DNA from: GCA-002694895 sp964436345
Lineage (GTDB): Bacteria; Chloroflexota; Dehalococcoidia; Lucifugimonadales; GCA-002694895
NCBI GenBank assembly: GCA_964436345.1
Contig: CAYTCC010000015.1
Location: 1-23,512, forward strand
Direction: 5' to 3'
Length of the DNA: 23,512 nt
Positions 1 to 7,618 of the stretch are shown one piece after another. The notes under the pieces are model-generated. The model ran no database searches, was not told the DNA's origin, and was given only the letters and a program-made list of their open reading frames with translations. The position numbers and the translations under genes are program-made. The stretch's first letter is position 1; each line of letters starts with the position of its first letter.

Positions 1-1
1 G

Positions 2-796
2 ATGACAAACTTGCAAGCAGCTATTGGGTTAGCACAGGTCGAAAAATTAGATTTGATCGCTACAGATGTATTTCTTAGAAATTTTGTTCAGTCAGAATAT
101 ATTTCAGCTATAGGATGTGAAGAGTTGGACGATATCAAGCAGCTTCAAAATTCTTCTACTTCTACTTCTTATGTGATTATGATGGATCCTCTTGATGGTT
201 CATCTAATGTCGATGTTTCAGTTAGTATAGGTTCTATTTTTGGAGTTTGGGAAAACAGTTTTGATTATTCTGATTTCAAATCTTATAAAGGATCTAATCA
301 AAAAATGGCTATGTATGCTATTTATGGCCCTAATACAGTTTTAGTCATTGGGTATGACTCTAAAGTTGTTTCATTTATTTTGGATTCTGAATCTAAATTT
401 GTGTTGTTGGATCAAAACATTAAATTACCAAAAAATTCTCAGTATTATAGTGTTAATGAAAGTAATTATCGCAATTGGTCAAATGAGGTACAAAAATATA
501 TTGATAATTTGAGGGGTGATAAATCTTTGACACAAAGATATGTTGGTTCATTGGTTGCAGATTTTCATAGAAACCTTTTAAAAGGTGGAATTCATTTAAA
601 TCCTATGAATATTAATACTCGTAAGTCAAAGCTAAGGCTAATGTATGAAGCAAATCCATTGGCTTATATAATTAATATTGTAGGAGGAGAATCTTTTTCA
701 AAAGGCATGGATACATTAGAGTTGGAACCAGAAGGAATACATCAAACAGTTTCATTAATTATTGGAAATGCAAATTTGGCAAAAAATGTAGAATAA
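2..796 (+). CDS. fbp: Fructose-1,6-bisphosphatase class I, 5' truncated by window edge
   Basis: Hydrolyses fructose 1,6-bisphosphate to fructose 6-phosphate, the committed step of gluconeogenesis, in the cytosol. The 264 visible residues carry the class I hallmark DPLDGSSN at about 62-69, preceded by an EE pair at 40-41; these give the metal-binding acidic residues. Further on are the phosphate-site block RYVGSLVADFHRNLLKGG and a C-terminal GGESFSKG segment. Family members have about 330 residues. Alignment from memory with the E. coli enzyme puts the first visible residue about 60-70 residues into the protein, so the ATG at position 2 is an internal Met and the true start lies upstream of the window. 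The aldolase gene follows after 11 bp on the same strand, so the two gluconeogenic genes are probably cotranscribed. Confidence 0.93.
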   Translation: MTNLQAAIGLAQVEKLDLIATDVFLRNFVQSEYISAIGCEELDDIKQLQNSSTSTSYVIMMDPLDGSSNVDVSVSIGSIFGVWENSFDYSDFKSYKGSNQKMAMYAIYGPNTVLVIGYDSKVVSFILDSESKFVLLDQNIKLPKNSQYYSVNESNYRNWSNEVQKYIDNLRGDKSLTQRYVGSLVADFHRNLLKGGIHLNPMNINTRKSKLRLMYEANPLAYIINIVGGESFSKGMDTLELEPEGIHQTVSLIIGNANLAKNVE

Positions 797-807
797 AAGG
801 ATATATT

Positions 808-1818
808 ATGGATAAAGATAAATTATCAAATATTGCTAAAAAATTAGTAGCTCCTTATAAGGGAATATTGGCAGCAGATGAAAGTAATCCTACTATTGAA
901 AAGAGATTTGATTCTATTGATTTAGAATCGACTGAAAACAATAGAAGAGATTATAGGGAATTACTTTTTTCTACCAATGGTATTGAAGATTACATTAGTG
1001 GAATAATTCTATATGAAGAAACTTTGTATCAAAAAAGTTTTAAAGGGCAGTTGTTGTCTGAATTGTTGCAAAGCAAAGATGTGATTCCTGGAATAAAAGT
1101 TGATAAAAGTGCAAAAGATTTCATTGGATTTCCTGGAGAAAAGATTACTGAAGGATTAGATGGATTGTATGATCGGATGAAAAATTTTCATGATGATGGA
1201 GCTCGATTTAGTAAGTGGAGAGCTGTAATAACAATTGGTGATCAAATACCTTCTGCTCAATGCATAGAATTAAATGCTGTTTTACTGGCTAGATACGCTG
1301 TTACAAGTCAAGAAGCAGGATTGGTTCCCATAGTGGAGCCTGAGGTATTGATGGACGGAGATCATAGTATAAATTCTTGTTATGAAGTTACAAACAAGAC
1401 ATTAAATGAAGTTTTCAACCAATTAGATAAACATAAAGTTAATTTATCTGGAATATTGCTTAAACCAAATATGATTTTGTCAGGAAAAGAATCTCTAAAT
1501 AGAGCTGATAAAAACAAGGTAGCAGAAATGACACTTAAATGTTTTAAAGACATAGTACCTGAAAATGTTCCAGGTATTATTTTCTTGTCTGGAGGGCAAT
1601 CTGAAATTGAATCTATAGATAACCTTGATGCTATAAATAAATTGGCAAAACAAACAGGCGACATACCATGGGAGTTAAGTTTTTCTTATGGAAGAGGTTT
1701 GCAATCATCAACCTTGAATAAATGGAAGGGAAATTCAGATAATCTTTTAATTGCACAAAAAGAATTTATAAATAGATGCAAGATGGTTTCAGAAGCTAGA
1801 AATGGCGTATTATCTTAA
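808..1818 (+). CDS. fba: Fructose-bisphosphate aldolase, class I
   Basis: Catalyses reversible condensation of glyceraldehyde 3-phosphate and dihydroxyacetone phosphate to fructose 1,6-bisphosphate. It is of the metal-independent, Schiff-base class I type (animal/plant-like), not the zinc class II enzyme common in bacteria. The N-terminal KGILAADES block (18-26) is diagnostic. The Schiff-base lysine is K219 in LLKPNM. Supporting residues are K97 in GIKVDK, K136 in FSKWR and the acidic pair in VEPEV (177 and 179). FLSGGQSE gives the phosphate-binding loop. Length 336 is slightly shorter than the roughly 345-360 usual for the family. ATG is preceded by AAAGG with 7 bp spacing. It sits directly after fbp, so its likely direction of use is gluconeogenic. 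Confidence 0.95.
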   Translation: MDKDKLSNIAKKLVAPYKGILAADESNPTIEKRFDSIDLESTENNRRDYRELLFSTNGIEDYISGIILYEETLYQKSFKGQLLSELLQSKDVIPGIKVDKSAKDFIGFPGEKITEGLDGLYDRMKNFHDDGARFSKWRAVITIGDQIPSAQCIELNAVLLARYAVTSQEAGLVPIVEPEVLMDGDHSINSCYEVTNKTLNEVFNQLDKHKVNLSGILLKPNMILSGKESLNRADKNKVAEMTLKCFKDIVPENVPGIIFLSGGQSEIESIDNLDAINKLAKQTGDIPWELSFSYGRGLQSSTLNKWKGNSDNLLIAQKEFINRCKMVSEARNGVLS

Positions 1819-1822
1819 ATAA

Positions 1823-2407
1823 ATGGACATACTGATAGCATCGCATAACCATGGAAAAATACTTGAGATTAAAAAGTATTTTGAACATTTTAGTTTAAAT
1901 TTTTTTGATCTTAAATCACTTGGTATTCATGAAAGTGTTAGTGAACCATTTGATACTTTTCAACAAAATTCTTTCCATAAAGCTGATTATTATTCTTCAA
2001 TTTCAGGAATGTTAGTGTTAGCAGATGATTCAGGATTGGAAGTTGAATGTTTAAATGGAAAGCCTGGAGTATTAAGCGCAAGATATGGAGGAGAGAATTT
2101 GTCAGACCATGAACGGAATTTATTCTTATTAGATGAAATTTCTGATTTTAATAATGTTAAGGCAAAATTTAAATGTGTATTAACACTTTGCAATAATAAG
2201 GAATGGGTTAGTAGTTTTGAAGGAGAGTGTACGGGATCAATAATAAATAAGTCGAAAGGATCTAATGGTTTTGGGTATGATCCTATATTTTTTTTAGATA
2301 AATATGCAAAAACGATGGCTGAAATAGATACTGAAATAAAAAATAAAATTAGTCATAGGGCAATTGCTTTAAACAAGTTATCTAAATTTCTAGAATCGTT
2401 AAAGTAA
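1823..2407 (+). CDS. rdgB: dITP/XTP pyrophosphatase (RdgB/HAM1 family)
   Basis: Hydrolyses non-canonical purine triphosphates (ITP, dITP, XTP) to monophosphates plus pyrophosphate, keeping deaminated bases out of DNA and RNA. The 194-residue protein has the complete family pattern: ASHNHGK at the N-terminus (nucleotide/phosphate loop), ADDSGLEV with the metal-binding acidic residues, the GSNGFGYDPIF substrate loop and the C-terminal KISHRAIAL. Length is normal. The ATG follows the fba stop by only 4 bp without a clear Shine-Dalgarno of its own, which suggests translational coupling in an fbp-fba-rdgB unit. It ends 6 bp before the stop of the convergent deaminase gene, so there is almost no room for a terminator. 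Confidence 0.95.
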   Translation: MDILIASHNHGKILEIKKYFEHFSLNFFDLKSLGIHESVSEPFDTFQQNSFHKADYYSSISGMLVLADDSGLEVECLNGKPGVLSARYGGENLSDHERNLFLLDEISDFNNVKAKFKCVLTLCNNKEWVSSFEGECTGSIINKSKGSNGFGYDPIFFLDKYAKTMAEIDTEIKNKISHRAIALNKLSKFLESLK

Positions 2408-2413
2408 TAATTG

Positions 2414-2866
2414 TTATTTACTTTCTAGCCACTTATTGACAATTTTTTCACTTTCTCGTTGTAATATTCCAGTAGTCAGTTTCAGCTTGTTTTGAACATC
2501 GGTTAGTTTCATTAGTTTTTCTACAGTGTATTTGCCATAGTTACTGTCTCTTGTACTTGTTCGCCCTCCTAAGACCAGGCGATTTATTCTTGCTGTTATA
2601 ATTGCCCCAAGACACATTGGGCAAGGTTCCCAGGAAGCATAAAGAGTTGCTCCAGGAAAACTGAGAGCTTTGATTGAAGTACCTGCATCTCTTAAAGCTA
2701 CTGTTTCTGCATGAGCTGTTGGATCAAATGTGCTGTAAACAAGATTTCTGCCAGTACGTATTACCTTATTATCCATTACTAATACGGCCCCAAAAGGTTG
2801 ATCGCCTAATTCTAGGCCTTTAACTGCTTCATTAATTGCTATTTGCATAAACTCTACATCATTCAT
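2414..2866 (-). CDS. Nucleoside/nucleobase deaminase, TadA/GuaD-type
   Basis: A zinc-dependent deaminase of the cytidine deaminase superfamily, 150 residues. The zinc and catalytic residues are clear: HAE at 52-54 (H52 ligand, E54 proton shuttle) and PCPMC at 81-85 (C82 and C85 ligands). DQPFGAVLV at the N-terminus and EPCPMCLGAI look more like guanine or small-nucleobase deaminases (GuaD-like) than classical TadA, which has VPVGAVLV and EPCVMCAGAM. A role as the tRNA A34 deaminase therefore cannot be excluded but is not shown. The ATG has AGGA at about 6 bp spacing. It lies 20 bp downstream of the small unknown gene on the same strand and converges on rdgB. Family call is firm; substrate is uncertain. 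Confidence 0.85.
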   Translation of the reverse strand: MNDVEFMQIAINEAVKGLELGDQPFGAVLVMDNKVIRTGRNLVYSTFDPTAHAETVALRDAGTSIKALSFPGATLYASWEPCPMCLGAIITARINRLVLGGRTSTRDSNYGKYTVEKLMKLTDVQNKLKLTTGILQRESEKIVNKWLESK

Positions 2867-2886
2867 AAAGTTATCCTATTAGAATT

Positions 2887-3189
2887 TTATTTGGGATTAA
2901 AAGTTTGTTCCATAACTGGTGTTACTCTAAAGTCTCCTGTTTTTTTGCATTGCCCTATTGTTTTTTCTATATTTGAATAATCATCAGTTTCTAACAAAAT
3001 AAAAAATATATGCTCAGTTGGGTTCACTTTGAAAAATTTTATTTCAACATTATTATTTTGAGCATTATTTTCTATTTGTTTCCATAATGACATTATTTCG
3101 TCATTTCCTGAAAAATAATTTTCTGATGAATGAGTATGAGTAATATGATAAGTTGGCAATTCAAACTCCTGATAATTAATTTTTTTCAA
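2887..3189 (-). CDS. Small protein of unknown function, possible ferredoxin-like alpha/beta fold
   Basis: I do not recognise a characterised family. The 100-residue product has a strand-like stretch with THTHSSEN at about 17-24, an amphipathic helix (about 29-47), two strand-like stretches around VEIKFFKVNP and HIFFILLET, a second helix and a final strand-like segment. This alternation suggests a small ferredoxin-like or dimeric alpha-beta barrel domain of the GYD/DUF3303 kind; that is inference from pattern only. There is no signal peptide or membrane segment. The start is TTG with a weak AGG upstream; the next in-frame ATG lies well inside the domain. It is 20 bp upstream of the deaminase gene and divergent from moaA, so it is probably first in a two-gene unit. 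Confidence 0.7.
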   Translation of the reverse strand: MKKINYQEFELPTYHITHTHSSENYFSGNDEIMSLWKQIENNAQNNNVEIKFFKVNPTEHIFFILLETDDYSNIEKTIGQCKKTGDFRVTPVMEQTFNPK

Positions 3190-3265
3190 TAATACCTATT
3201 TCTAAACTATAATGCACTAAACATCCGATAGATTTATAATTAAAGGTGAATATTTATAAATGTTT

Positions 3266-3299
3266 GAATTTAGCTTTTTAAAATAAGCTGTCTAAATTC
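3266..3299 (+). promoter_or_regulatory. Inverted repeat just upstream of the moaA promoter
   Basis: The eight bases GAATTTAG at 3266-3273 are exactly complementary in inverse to CTAAATTC at 3292-3299. Inside them AGCTT (3272-3276) can pair with AAGCT (3285-3289). The arrangement ends two bases before the predicted -35 of moaA. It could be an operator or an RNA hairpin if transcription starts further upstream. No T-run follows on the plus strand, so it is not a terminator. A possible 8-codon ORF (ATG 3260 to TAA 3286) with an AAAGGTG upstream overlaps the left arm. The functional role is inference only. Confidence 0.4.
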
Positions 3300-3300
3300 A

Positions 3301-3329
3301 TTGAATTAATTCTTTAATATGTATATTGT
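3301..3329 (+). promoter_or_regulatory. Predicted sigma-70-type promoter for moaA
   Basis: TTGAAT at 3301-3306 and TATTGT at 3324-3329 are separated by 17 bp. The moaA ATG is only 9 bp after the -10 hexamer and has no Shine-Dalgarno, so transcription would begin at or within a few bases of the start codon, giving a leaderless mRNA. The hexamers are moderate matches in an AT-rich background. Confidence 0.45.
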
Positions 3330-3338
3330 CACTTTACT

Positions 3339-4343
3339 ATGGTTATAAAAGATAAATTTAATAGACCGATTAAAGATTTAAGGATATCAGTAATTGACAG
3401 ATGTAATTTCAGATGTCCTTATTGTATGCCAAAAGAAATTTATGGAGAAAGGTATCAATTTTTGAAAAATGATCAATTGTTATCATTTGATGAAATAATA
3501 ACGATTAGCGAGATTTTTTCAAAGTTTGGAGTAGAAAAGTTAAGAATTACAGGTGGTGAACCATTATTAAGAAAAGATTTGTCTTTATTAATTAAAGATT
3601 TAAAATCAATTAAATCTATCAAAGAAATAGCGCTTACTACGAATGGTTTTTTTCTAAATAAATACGCCTTGGATTTAAAGCAGTCAGGAGTAGATAGATT
3701 GACTGTTAGTTTGGATTCTTTAAACCCTGAAACATATAAAAAATTGAATGGGCAAAATTTAGATATTGAAAAAACCTTGGAAGGACTCAAATTTGCTAAT
3801 AGTATTGGATTTAAAAATATAAAAATTAATTGTGTAGTCATGAAAGATGTAAATGAGAACCAAATTATTGATTTGGTAAATTTTGGAAGAGAAAATAATT
3901 TAATTATAAGATTTATAGAATATATGGATGTTGGAACTATAAATGGATGGAAATCAGATGATGTTGTTTACGCAGAAGATATTCTAAGGATAATAGAAAA
4001 AAAATATGAATTAGAAGCAGTTGGCCCGAATTATTTTGGTGAGGTAGCAACAAGATATAAATTTATTGGTGGAATGGGTGAGATAGGAATAATCTCTTCA
4101 GTTTCAAAACCATTTTGTTCTGATTGTACAAGAGCAAGAATTACTGCAGATGGAAATTTATATACATGTTTATTCACAAATAAAGGGCATGATTTGAAAT
4201 CTGTGATAAGAGAACAATCTTTTAAACACTTAGAGGATTTTATAAAAAATATTTGGATAAATAGATCTGATCAATATTCACAACTTAGAGCTTTAAGTCA
4301 ATCTGATAAAGAAAAAGTGGAGATGTATAAAATTGGTGGATAA
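3339..4343 (+). CDS. moaA: GTP 3',8-cyclase MoaA (radical SAM, molybdenum cofactor)
   Basis: Radical-SAM enzyme that converts GTP to 3',8-cyclo-7,8-dihydro-GTP, the first step of molybdopterin synthesis. The N-terminal radical-SAM cluster motif is C22-x3-C26-x2-C29 (RCNFRCPYC), followed by ITGGEP for SAM binding. The C-terminal second 4Fe-4S cluster, specific to MoaA, is seen as FCSDCTRAR with a third Cys in LYTC. The protein ends in the double glycine (IGG) that is required in the family. At 334 residues the length is normal. ATG has no Shine-Dalgarno and lies 9 bp from a predicted -10. The final GG codons overlap the TTG start of the downstream fusion gene, whose MoaC domain carries out the next step of the same pathway. 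Confidence 0.96.
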   Translation: MVIKDKFNRPIKDLRISVIDRCNFRCPYCMPKEIYGERYQFLKNDQLLSFDEIITISEIFSKFGVEKLRITGGEPLLRKDLSLLIKDLKSIKSIKEIALTTNGFFLNKYALDLKQSGVDRLTVSLDSLNPETYKKLNGQNLDIEKTLEGLKFANSIGFKNIKINCVVMKDVNENQIIDLVNFGRENNLIIRFIEYMDVGTINGWKSDDVVYAEDILRIIEKKYELEAVGPNYFGEVATRYKFIGGMGEIGIISSVSKPFCSDCTRARITADGNLYTCLFTNKGHDLKSVIREQSFKHLEDFIKNIWINRSDQYSQLRALSQSDKEKVEMYKIGG

Positions 4344-5265
4344 TAAACAAAATAAATCTCAGCAATCAAGTATAGATGATTTTGTAACTGATTCTAATGT
4401 AAGTCGTTATGTAGTTTATACTGATGGATCTTGCATTCCTAATCCAGGGCCAGGTGGTTGGGCGTATGAAATCAGAAATTCTCAAGATGAGATAATTGAA
4501 TCATTAAGTGGTTCTGATAAAAATACTACAAATAATCGTATGGAATTAACTGCAGTTATTAAATCTCTTCAATCAGATTATATAAATAATGATTCTATTG
4601 TGACTATTAAGTCTGACAGTCAATTAATTATTAATACTATGATTAAGAATTGGAAAAAAAAAGAAAATATTGATTTGTGGGAAGAGTTGGAAGAATTTAA
4701 AAAAATGAAAAATCTTCGTTGTGAATGGGAATGGGTTAAAGCTCATGCAGGAATTGAGGGTAATGAAAATGTAGATCAAAAAGCTAATCAGGAAGCAAGA
4801 ATGTCCCATCTTTCAAATGATGGTGATGTAAATATGGTAGATGTTTCAGATAAAAACCAAACTATTAGAATGGCTAAAGCTGTTTCGGAAATAAAATTAT
4901 CAAAAACAGCTTTTCAAATGACAAAAAGTAATGATTCAAAAAAAGGTAATGTTTTAGCTACTGCCAGAATAGCAGGCATACAGGCTGCAAAAAAAACTCA
5001 TGAATTGATTCCCTTGTGTCATCAGATAAATCTTACAAATATAAATATAAATTTTATATTAGATGATGACTTAGGGTTTGTAACAGTAGACTCAGAAGTT
5101 AAATGTATTGGTAACACCGGCGTTGAAATGGAAGCTTTAACTGCAGTAACCGTTGCGTCTTTGACAATTTATGATATGTTGAAATCTGTGGATAAAAGAA
5201 TAGTTATAAATGATATTCATCTAATATCAAAATCAGGTGGTAAAAGTGGTGATTTCAATTATTAA
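4333..5265 (+). CDS. rnhA-moaC: RNase HI - MoaC fusion protein
   Basis: One 310-residue frame encodes two complete enzymes. Residues about 25-156 are ribonuclease HI, which cuts RNA in RNA-DNA hybrids: YTDGSCIPNPGPGG with D31, NNRMEL with E71, SDSQ with D95, KAHAG with H138 and D148 in NENVDQKA, so all catalytic positions are present. Residues 157-310 are MoaC (cyclic pyranopterin monophosphate synthase): MVDV near the start, ARIAGIQAAKKTHELIPLCHQ, GVEMEALTAV and SGGKSGDF at the end. MoaC acts directly on the MoaA product. The start is TTG 4333 (or GTG 4336), overlapping moaA by 11 bp with GGAG about 10 bp upstream, suggesting translational coupling. At the boundary an AGGA (4790-4793) precedes an in-frame ATG at 4801 by 7 bp, where a stand-alone MoaC would begin, so free MoaC may also be made. 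Confidence 0.93.
   Translation: MVDNKQNKSQQSSIDDFVTDSNVSRYVVYTDGSCIPNPGPGGWAYEIRNSQDEIIESLSGSDKNTTNNRMELTAVIKSLQSDYINNDSIVTIKSDSQLIINTMIKNWKKKENIDLWEELEEFKKMKNLRCEWEWVKAHAGIEGNENVDQKANQEARMSHLSNDGDVNMVDVSDKNQTIRMAKAVSEIKLSKTAFQMTKSNDSKKGNVLATARIAGIQAAKKTHELIPLCHQINLTNININFILDDDLGFVTVDSEVKCIGNTGVEMEALTAVTVASLTIYDMLKSVDKRIVINDIHLISKSGGKSGDFNY
4790..4803 (+). promoter_or_regulatory. Internal ribosome-binding site and start at the RNase HI/MoaC boundary
   Basis: AGGA at 4790-4793 lies 7 bp before the in-frame ATG at 4801-4803. That codon is residue 157, and the next residues (MSHL) match the usual beginning of stand-alone MoaC proteins. Such spacing is optimal for initiation. It may be a relic of two separate genes or a working internal start. 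The call rests on position and spacing alone. Confidence 0.4.
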
Positions 5266-5279
5266 AATTAAATTTAAGT

Positions 5280-5849
5280 ATGTTTAAATTATTAGTTGGC
5301 ATAGGTAATCCAGGAAAGAAATATAACAATACTCGACATAATGTTGGATGGAAAGTTTTAGATTCATTTAATTTAATTAATAAAAGTGAATTGATATCTA
5401 AAAAAGATGATTATGAGTTATATCAAACATATTATGAATCTAAAGAATTATATTCTTTAAAACCCATGGCATATGTTAATAATTCTGGAGTTCCAATAAA
5501 AAAAATAATTAAAAAATTAAATATTAAGACAAATGAGATTTTGATTATTGTAGATGATATCAATTTATTATTGGGAATTATCAGATTGAAAGAAAGAGGT
5601 GGTCCAGGTGGACATAATGGTTTGAAATCTGTTTTTTCAGAGATTTTGACTAATGATATTCCAAGATTAAGATTAGGAATAGGTACATCAGAAAGATATG
5701 GAGAAGATTTAGTTTCTTTTGTTTTAGGAAAGTTTGAAGCTAATGAAACTAAAATTGTTAAGGATATGATTGATAGATCAGTAGAAGCCATAGATAATAT
5801 TTTGTCTGTAGGATTTGCAAAAGCAATGGAATTAACAAATAAAAAATAG
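5280..5849 (+). CDS. pth: Peptidyl-tRNA hydrolase
   Basis: Releases peptides from peptidyl-tRNA that has dropped off ribosomes, recycling tRNA. The 189-residue product matches the bacterial Pth1 family throughout. It has GIGNPGKKYNNTRHNVGW with N10 and catalytic H20, KPMAYVNNSG with N68, IIVDDINLLLG with D93 and the RLKERGGPGGHNGLKS loop that contacts tRNA. Residue numbers fall on the E. coli positions. It follows the fusion gene by 14 bp with no strong Shine-Dalgarno, and gatC follows 11 bp later. The moaA-rnhA/moaC-pth-gatC-gatA stretch therefore looks like one transcript mixing cofactor and translation genes. Confidence 0.96.
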   Translation: MFKLLVGIGNPGKKYNNTRHNVGWKVLDSFNLINKSELISKKDDYELYQTYYESKELYSLKPMAYVNNSGVPIKKIIKKLNIKTNEILIIVDDINLLLGIIRLKERGGPGGHNGLKSVFSEILTNDIPRLRLGIGTSERYGEDLVSFVLGKFEANETKIVKDMIDRSVEAIDNILSVGFAKAMELTNKK

Positions 5850-5860
5850 GATAAGGCCAA

Positions 5861-6157
5861 TTGAAAAAAATACATATCGACCGCATAAAAGAATTATCTG
5901 ATTTGGTTAAATTAAAATTAACCTCACAAGAATTAGAAACTCTATCTGTTGATTTGAATGATATTTTAGATAGTTTTGAAAAATTAAATAAATTAAAAAT
6001 AAATTCTTTCAATGAATTTGATGATGATTTAAAAGATAAAAATATTACCAGGAAAGATATAAATCATAAATCTTGGGATAAATCTACTTTGTTAAAAAAT
6101 GCTCCTAATCATGATGGAAATGAATTGAATATTGAGTATGTTCTTGGAGATGATTAA
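5861..6157 (+). CDS. gatC: Asp-tRNA(Asn)/Glu-tRNA(Gln) amidotransferase subunit C
   Basis: Small scaffold subunit of the GatCAB complex, which amidates misacylated Glu-tRNA(Gln) or Asp-tRNA(Asn). The 98-residue sequence is divergent but has the family pattern: an N-terminal helical pair beginning with LVKLKLTSQELETL and ending ILDSFEKLNKL, then a spaced acidic stretch and the C-terminal LLKNAPNHDGNELNIEYVL, which matches the usual L-x-NAP-x(n)-VL ending. The start is TTG, preceded by AGGATAAGG. The TAA is immediately followed by the ATG of gatA with no spacer, the typical coupling. gatB is not in this window. Confidence 0.88.
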   Translation: MKKIHIDRIKELSDLVKLKLTSQELETLSVDLNDILDSFEKLNKLKINSFNEFDDDLKDKNITRKDINHKSWDKSTLLKNAPNHDGNELNIEYVLGDD

Positions 6158-7618
6158 ATGACTGATGATTTAATGAGTAAAAATATCACTCATTTAAGTA
6201 AATTATTAAGGAATAAAAAAATTAGCTCTGTTGATTTAGTAGATTATTACTTTGATAGGATAGAAAAATTTGATAACCAAATCCATGCTTTTTTATCTAA
6301 AGATAAAAAATTGGCAATCAAACAAGCAAAAGAATCAGATAATAAAATCAAAGATGGTGATCAAGGCATATTAACTGGTATCCCTTATATGCTTAAAGAC
6401 AATATATGTACTAATGACTTTCCTACTACTGCAGGTTCTAAAATATTAAACGATTTTTATTCTAATTATGATGCTACAGTAGTAAAAAAACTGAAAAATG
6501 CAGGAGCTATTTTAATAGGTAAAGGAAATTTAGATGAATTTGCAATGGGTTCGTCCACAGAAAATTCATCTTTTGGACCAACTAAAAATCCTTGGAATTA
6601 TAAATATGTTCCTGGTGGTAGTAGCGGTGGCCCGGCTGCTGCGGTAAGCGCTGGCTTTGCTGCATTTTCTTTAGGATCAGATACTGGAGGTAGTATAAGA
6701 CAACCTGCATCTTTATGTGGGGTTACTGGTCTTAAACCATCATATGGAGCAGTTAGTCGTTATGGATTAATTGCTTTTGGAAGTTCATTAGATCAAATAG
6801 GTCCATTTACTAATAATGTTGAAGATTCCGCTTTGATATTAAATACAATAAAAGGAAGAGATGAAAATGATTCTACATCTAAGAATTTTGATGAAGATTT
6901 ACTTTTAAATCAAATAGAAGATTTTAAGAATTTGAAAATTGGAATTCCTAAAGAATATTTTCCGAAAACTTTAGATAATGAAATTAAAAATAAAATTACT
7001 GAAGTAATTGATTTATTAATTGAAAATGGGGCGGAAGTAGAGGAAGTATCATTACCACACACAGAATTTGCCTTGGCAGTTTATTATATTTTAGCCCCAT
7101 CAGAAGCTTCATCAAATTTGGCAAGATATGATGGTGTAAAATATGGTTTTTCCGATAATCAAGTTAATAGTATGTGGGAGCGAATAGAGAACTCAAGATC
7201 TAAGGGCTTTGGAATTGAAGTGAAACGTAGAATTATGCTTGGGACATACGCATTGTCTTCCGGATATTATGATGAATATTATGGTAAAGCAGAACAGATT
7301 AGGCAATTGATTAAACAAGAATTAAATGACGTGTTTAAAAAAGTTGATTTTTTGATTACACCCACTTCTCCTACAACAGCTTTTAAATTAGGCGAAAGAA
7401 CTAAAGATCCTATGGCGATGTATACTAGTGATATTATGACAATACCTGCAAATATAGCTGGAATTCCTGGAATATCAATTCCAGGTGGAAAAGTAAATGG
7501 ATTACCTGTGGGAGTGCAATTATTAGGGGCTTATTTTAGCGAAAGAAAATTATTAAGTGTTGCAAATCATATTCAAAAAATTACAGATTGGCATCTTGAT
7601 AGACCTGATTTAGATTAA
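6158..7618 (+). CDS. gatA: Asp-tRNA(Asn)/Glu-tRNA(Gln) amidotransferase subunit A
   Basis: Glutaminase subunit of GatCAB; it releases ammonia from glutamine for transfer to misacylated tRNA. It is an amidase-signature protein of 486 residues with the Ser-cisSer-Lys triad at K80 (MLKDNI), S155 (PGGSSGG) and S179 (TGGSIRQP). The GatA-specific features NLDEFAMGSSTENS, RQPASLCGVTGLKPSYG and SRYGLIAFGSSLDQIGP distinguish it from generic amidases. The ATG directly abuts the gatC stop. Its TAA shares the four bases TTAA (7615-7618) with the stop of the convergent amidase gene. Confidence 0.97.
   Translation: MTDDLMSKNITHLSKLLRNKKISSVDLVDYYFDRIEKFDNQIHAFLSKDKKLAIKQAKESDNKIKDGDQGILTGIPYMLKDNICTNDFPTTAGSKILNDFYSNYDATVVKKLKNAGAILIGKGNLDEFAMGSSTENSSFGPTKNPWNYKYVPGGSSGGPAAAVSAGFAAFSLGSDTGGSIRQPASLCGVTGLKPSYGAVSRYGLIAFGSSLDQIGPFTNNVEDSALILNTIKGRDENDSTSKNFDEDLLLNQIEDFKNLKIGIPKEYFPKTLDNEIKNKITEVIDLLIENGAEVEEVSLPHTEFALAVYYILAPSEASSNLARYDGVKYGFSDNQVNSMWERIENSRSKGFGIEVKRRIMLGTYALSSGYYDEYYGKAEQIRQLIKQELNDVFKKVDFLITPTSPTTAFKLGERTKDPMAMYTSDIMTIPANIAGIPGISIPGGKVNGLPVGVQLLGAYFSERKLLSVANHIQKITDWHLDRPDLD

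Noticed and set aside
2..4. ATG at position 2 as the true start of fbp
   Set aside because: The first visible residues align to the interior of class I FBPase; about 60-70 N-terminal residues lie outside the window.
2401..2424. Terminator hairpin between rdgB and the convergent deaminase gene
   Set aside because: AAAGTAA and TTACTTT can pair over 7 bp, but the stem is weak, AT-only apart from one pair, and no T-tract follows on either strand.
3190..3338. Molybdenum-cofactor riboswitch upstream of moaA
   Set aside because: The spacer is only 149 bp, very AT-rich and has one simple inverted repeat; none of the multi-helix GC-rich architecture is visible.
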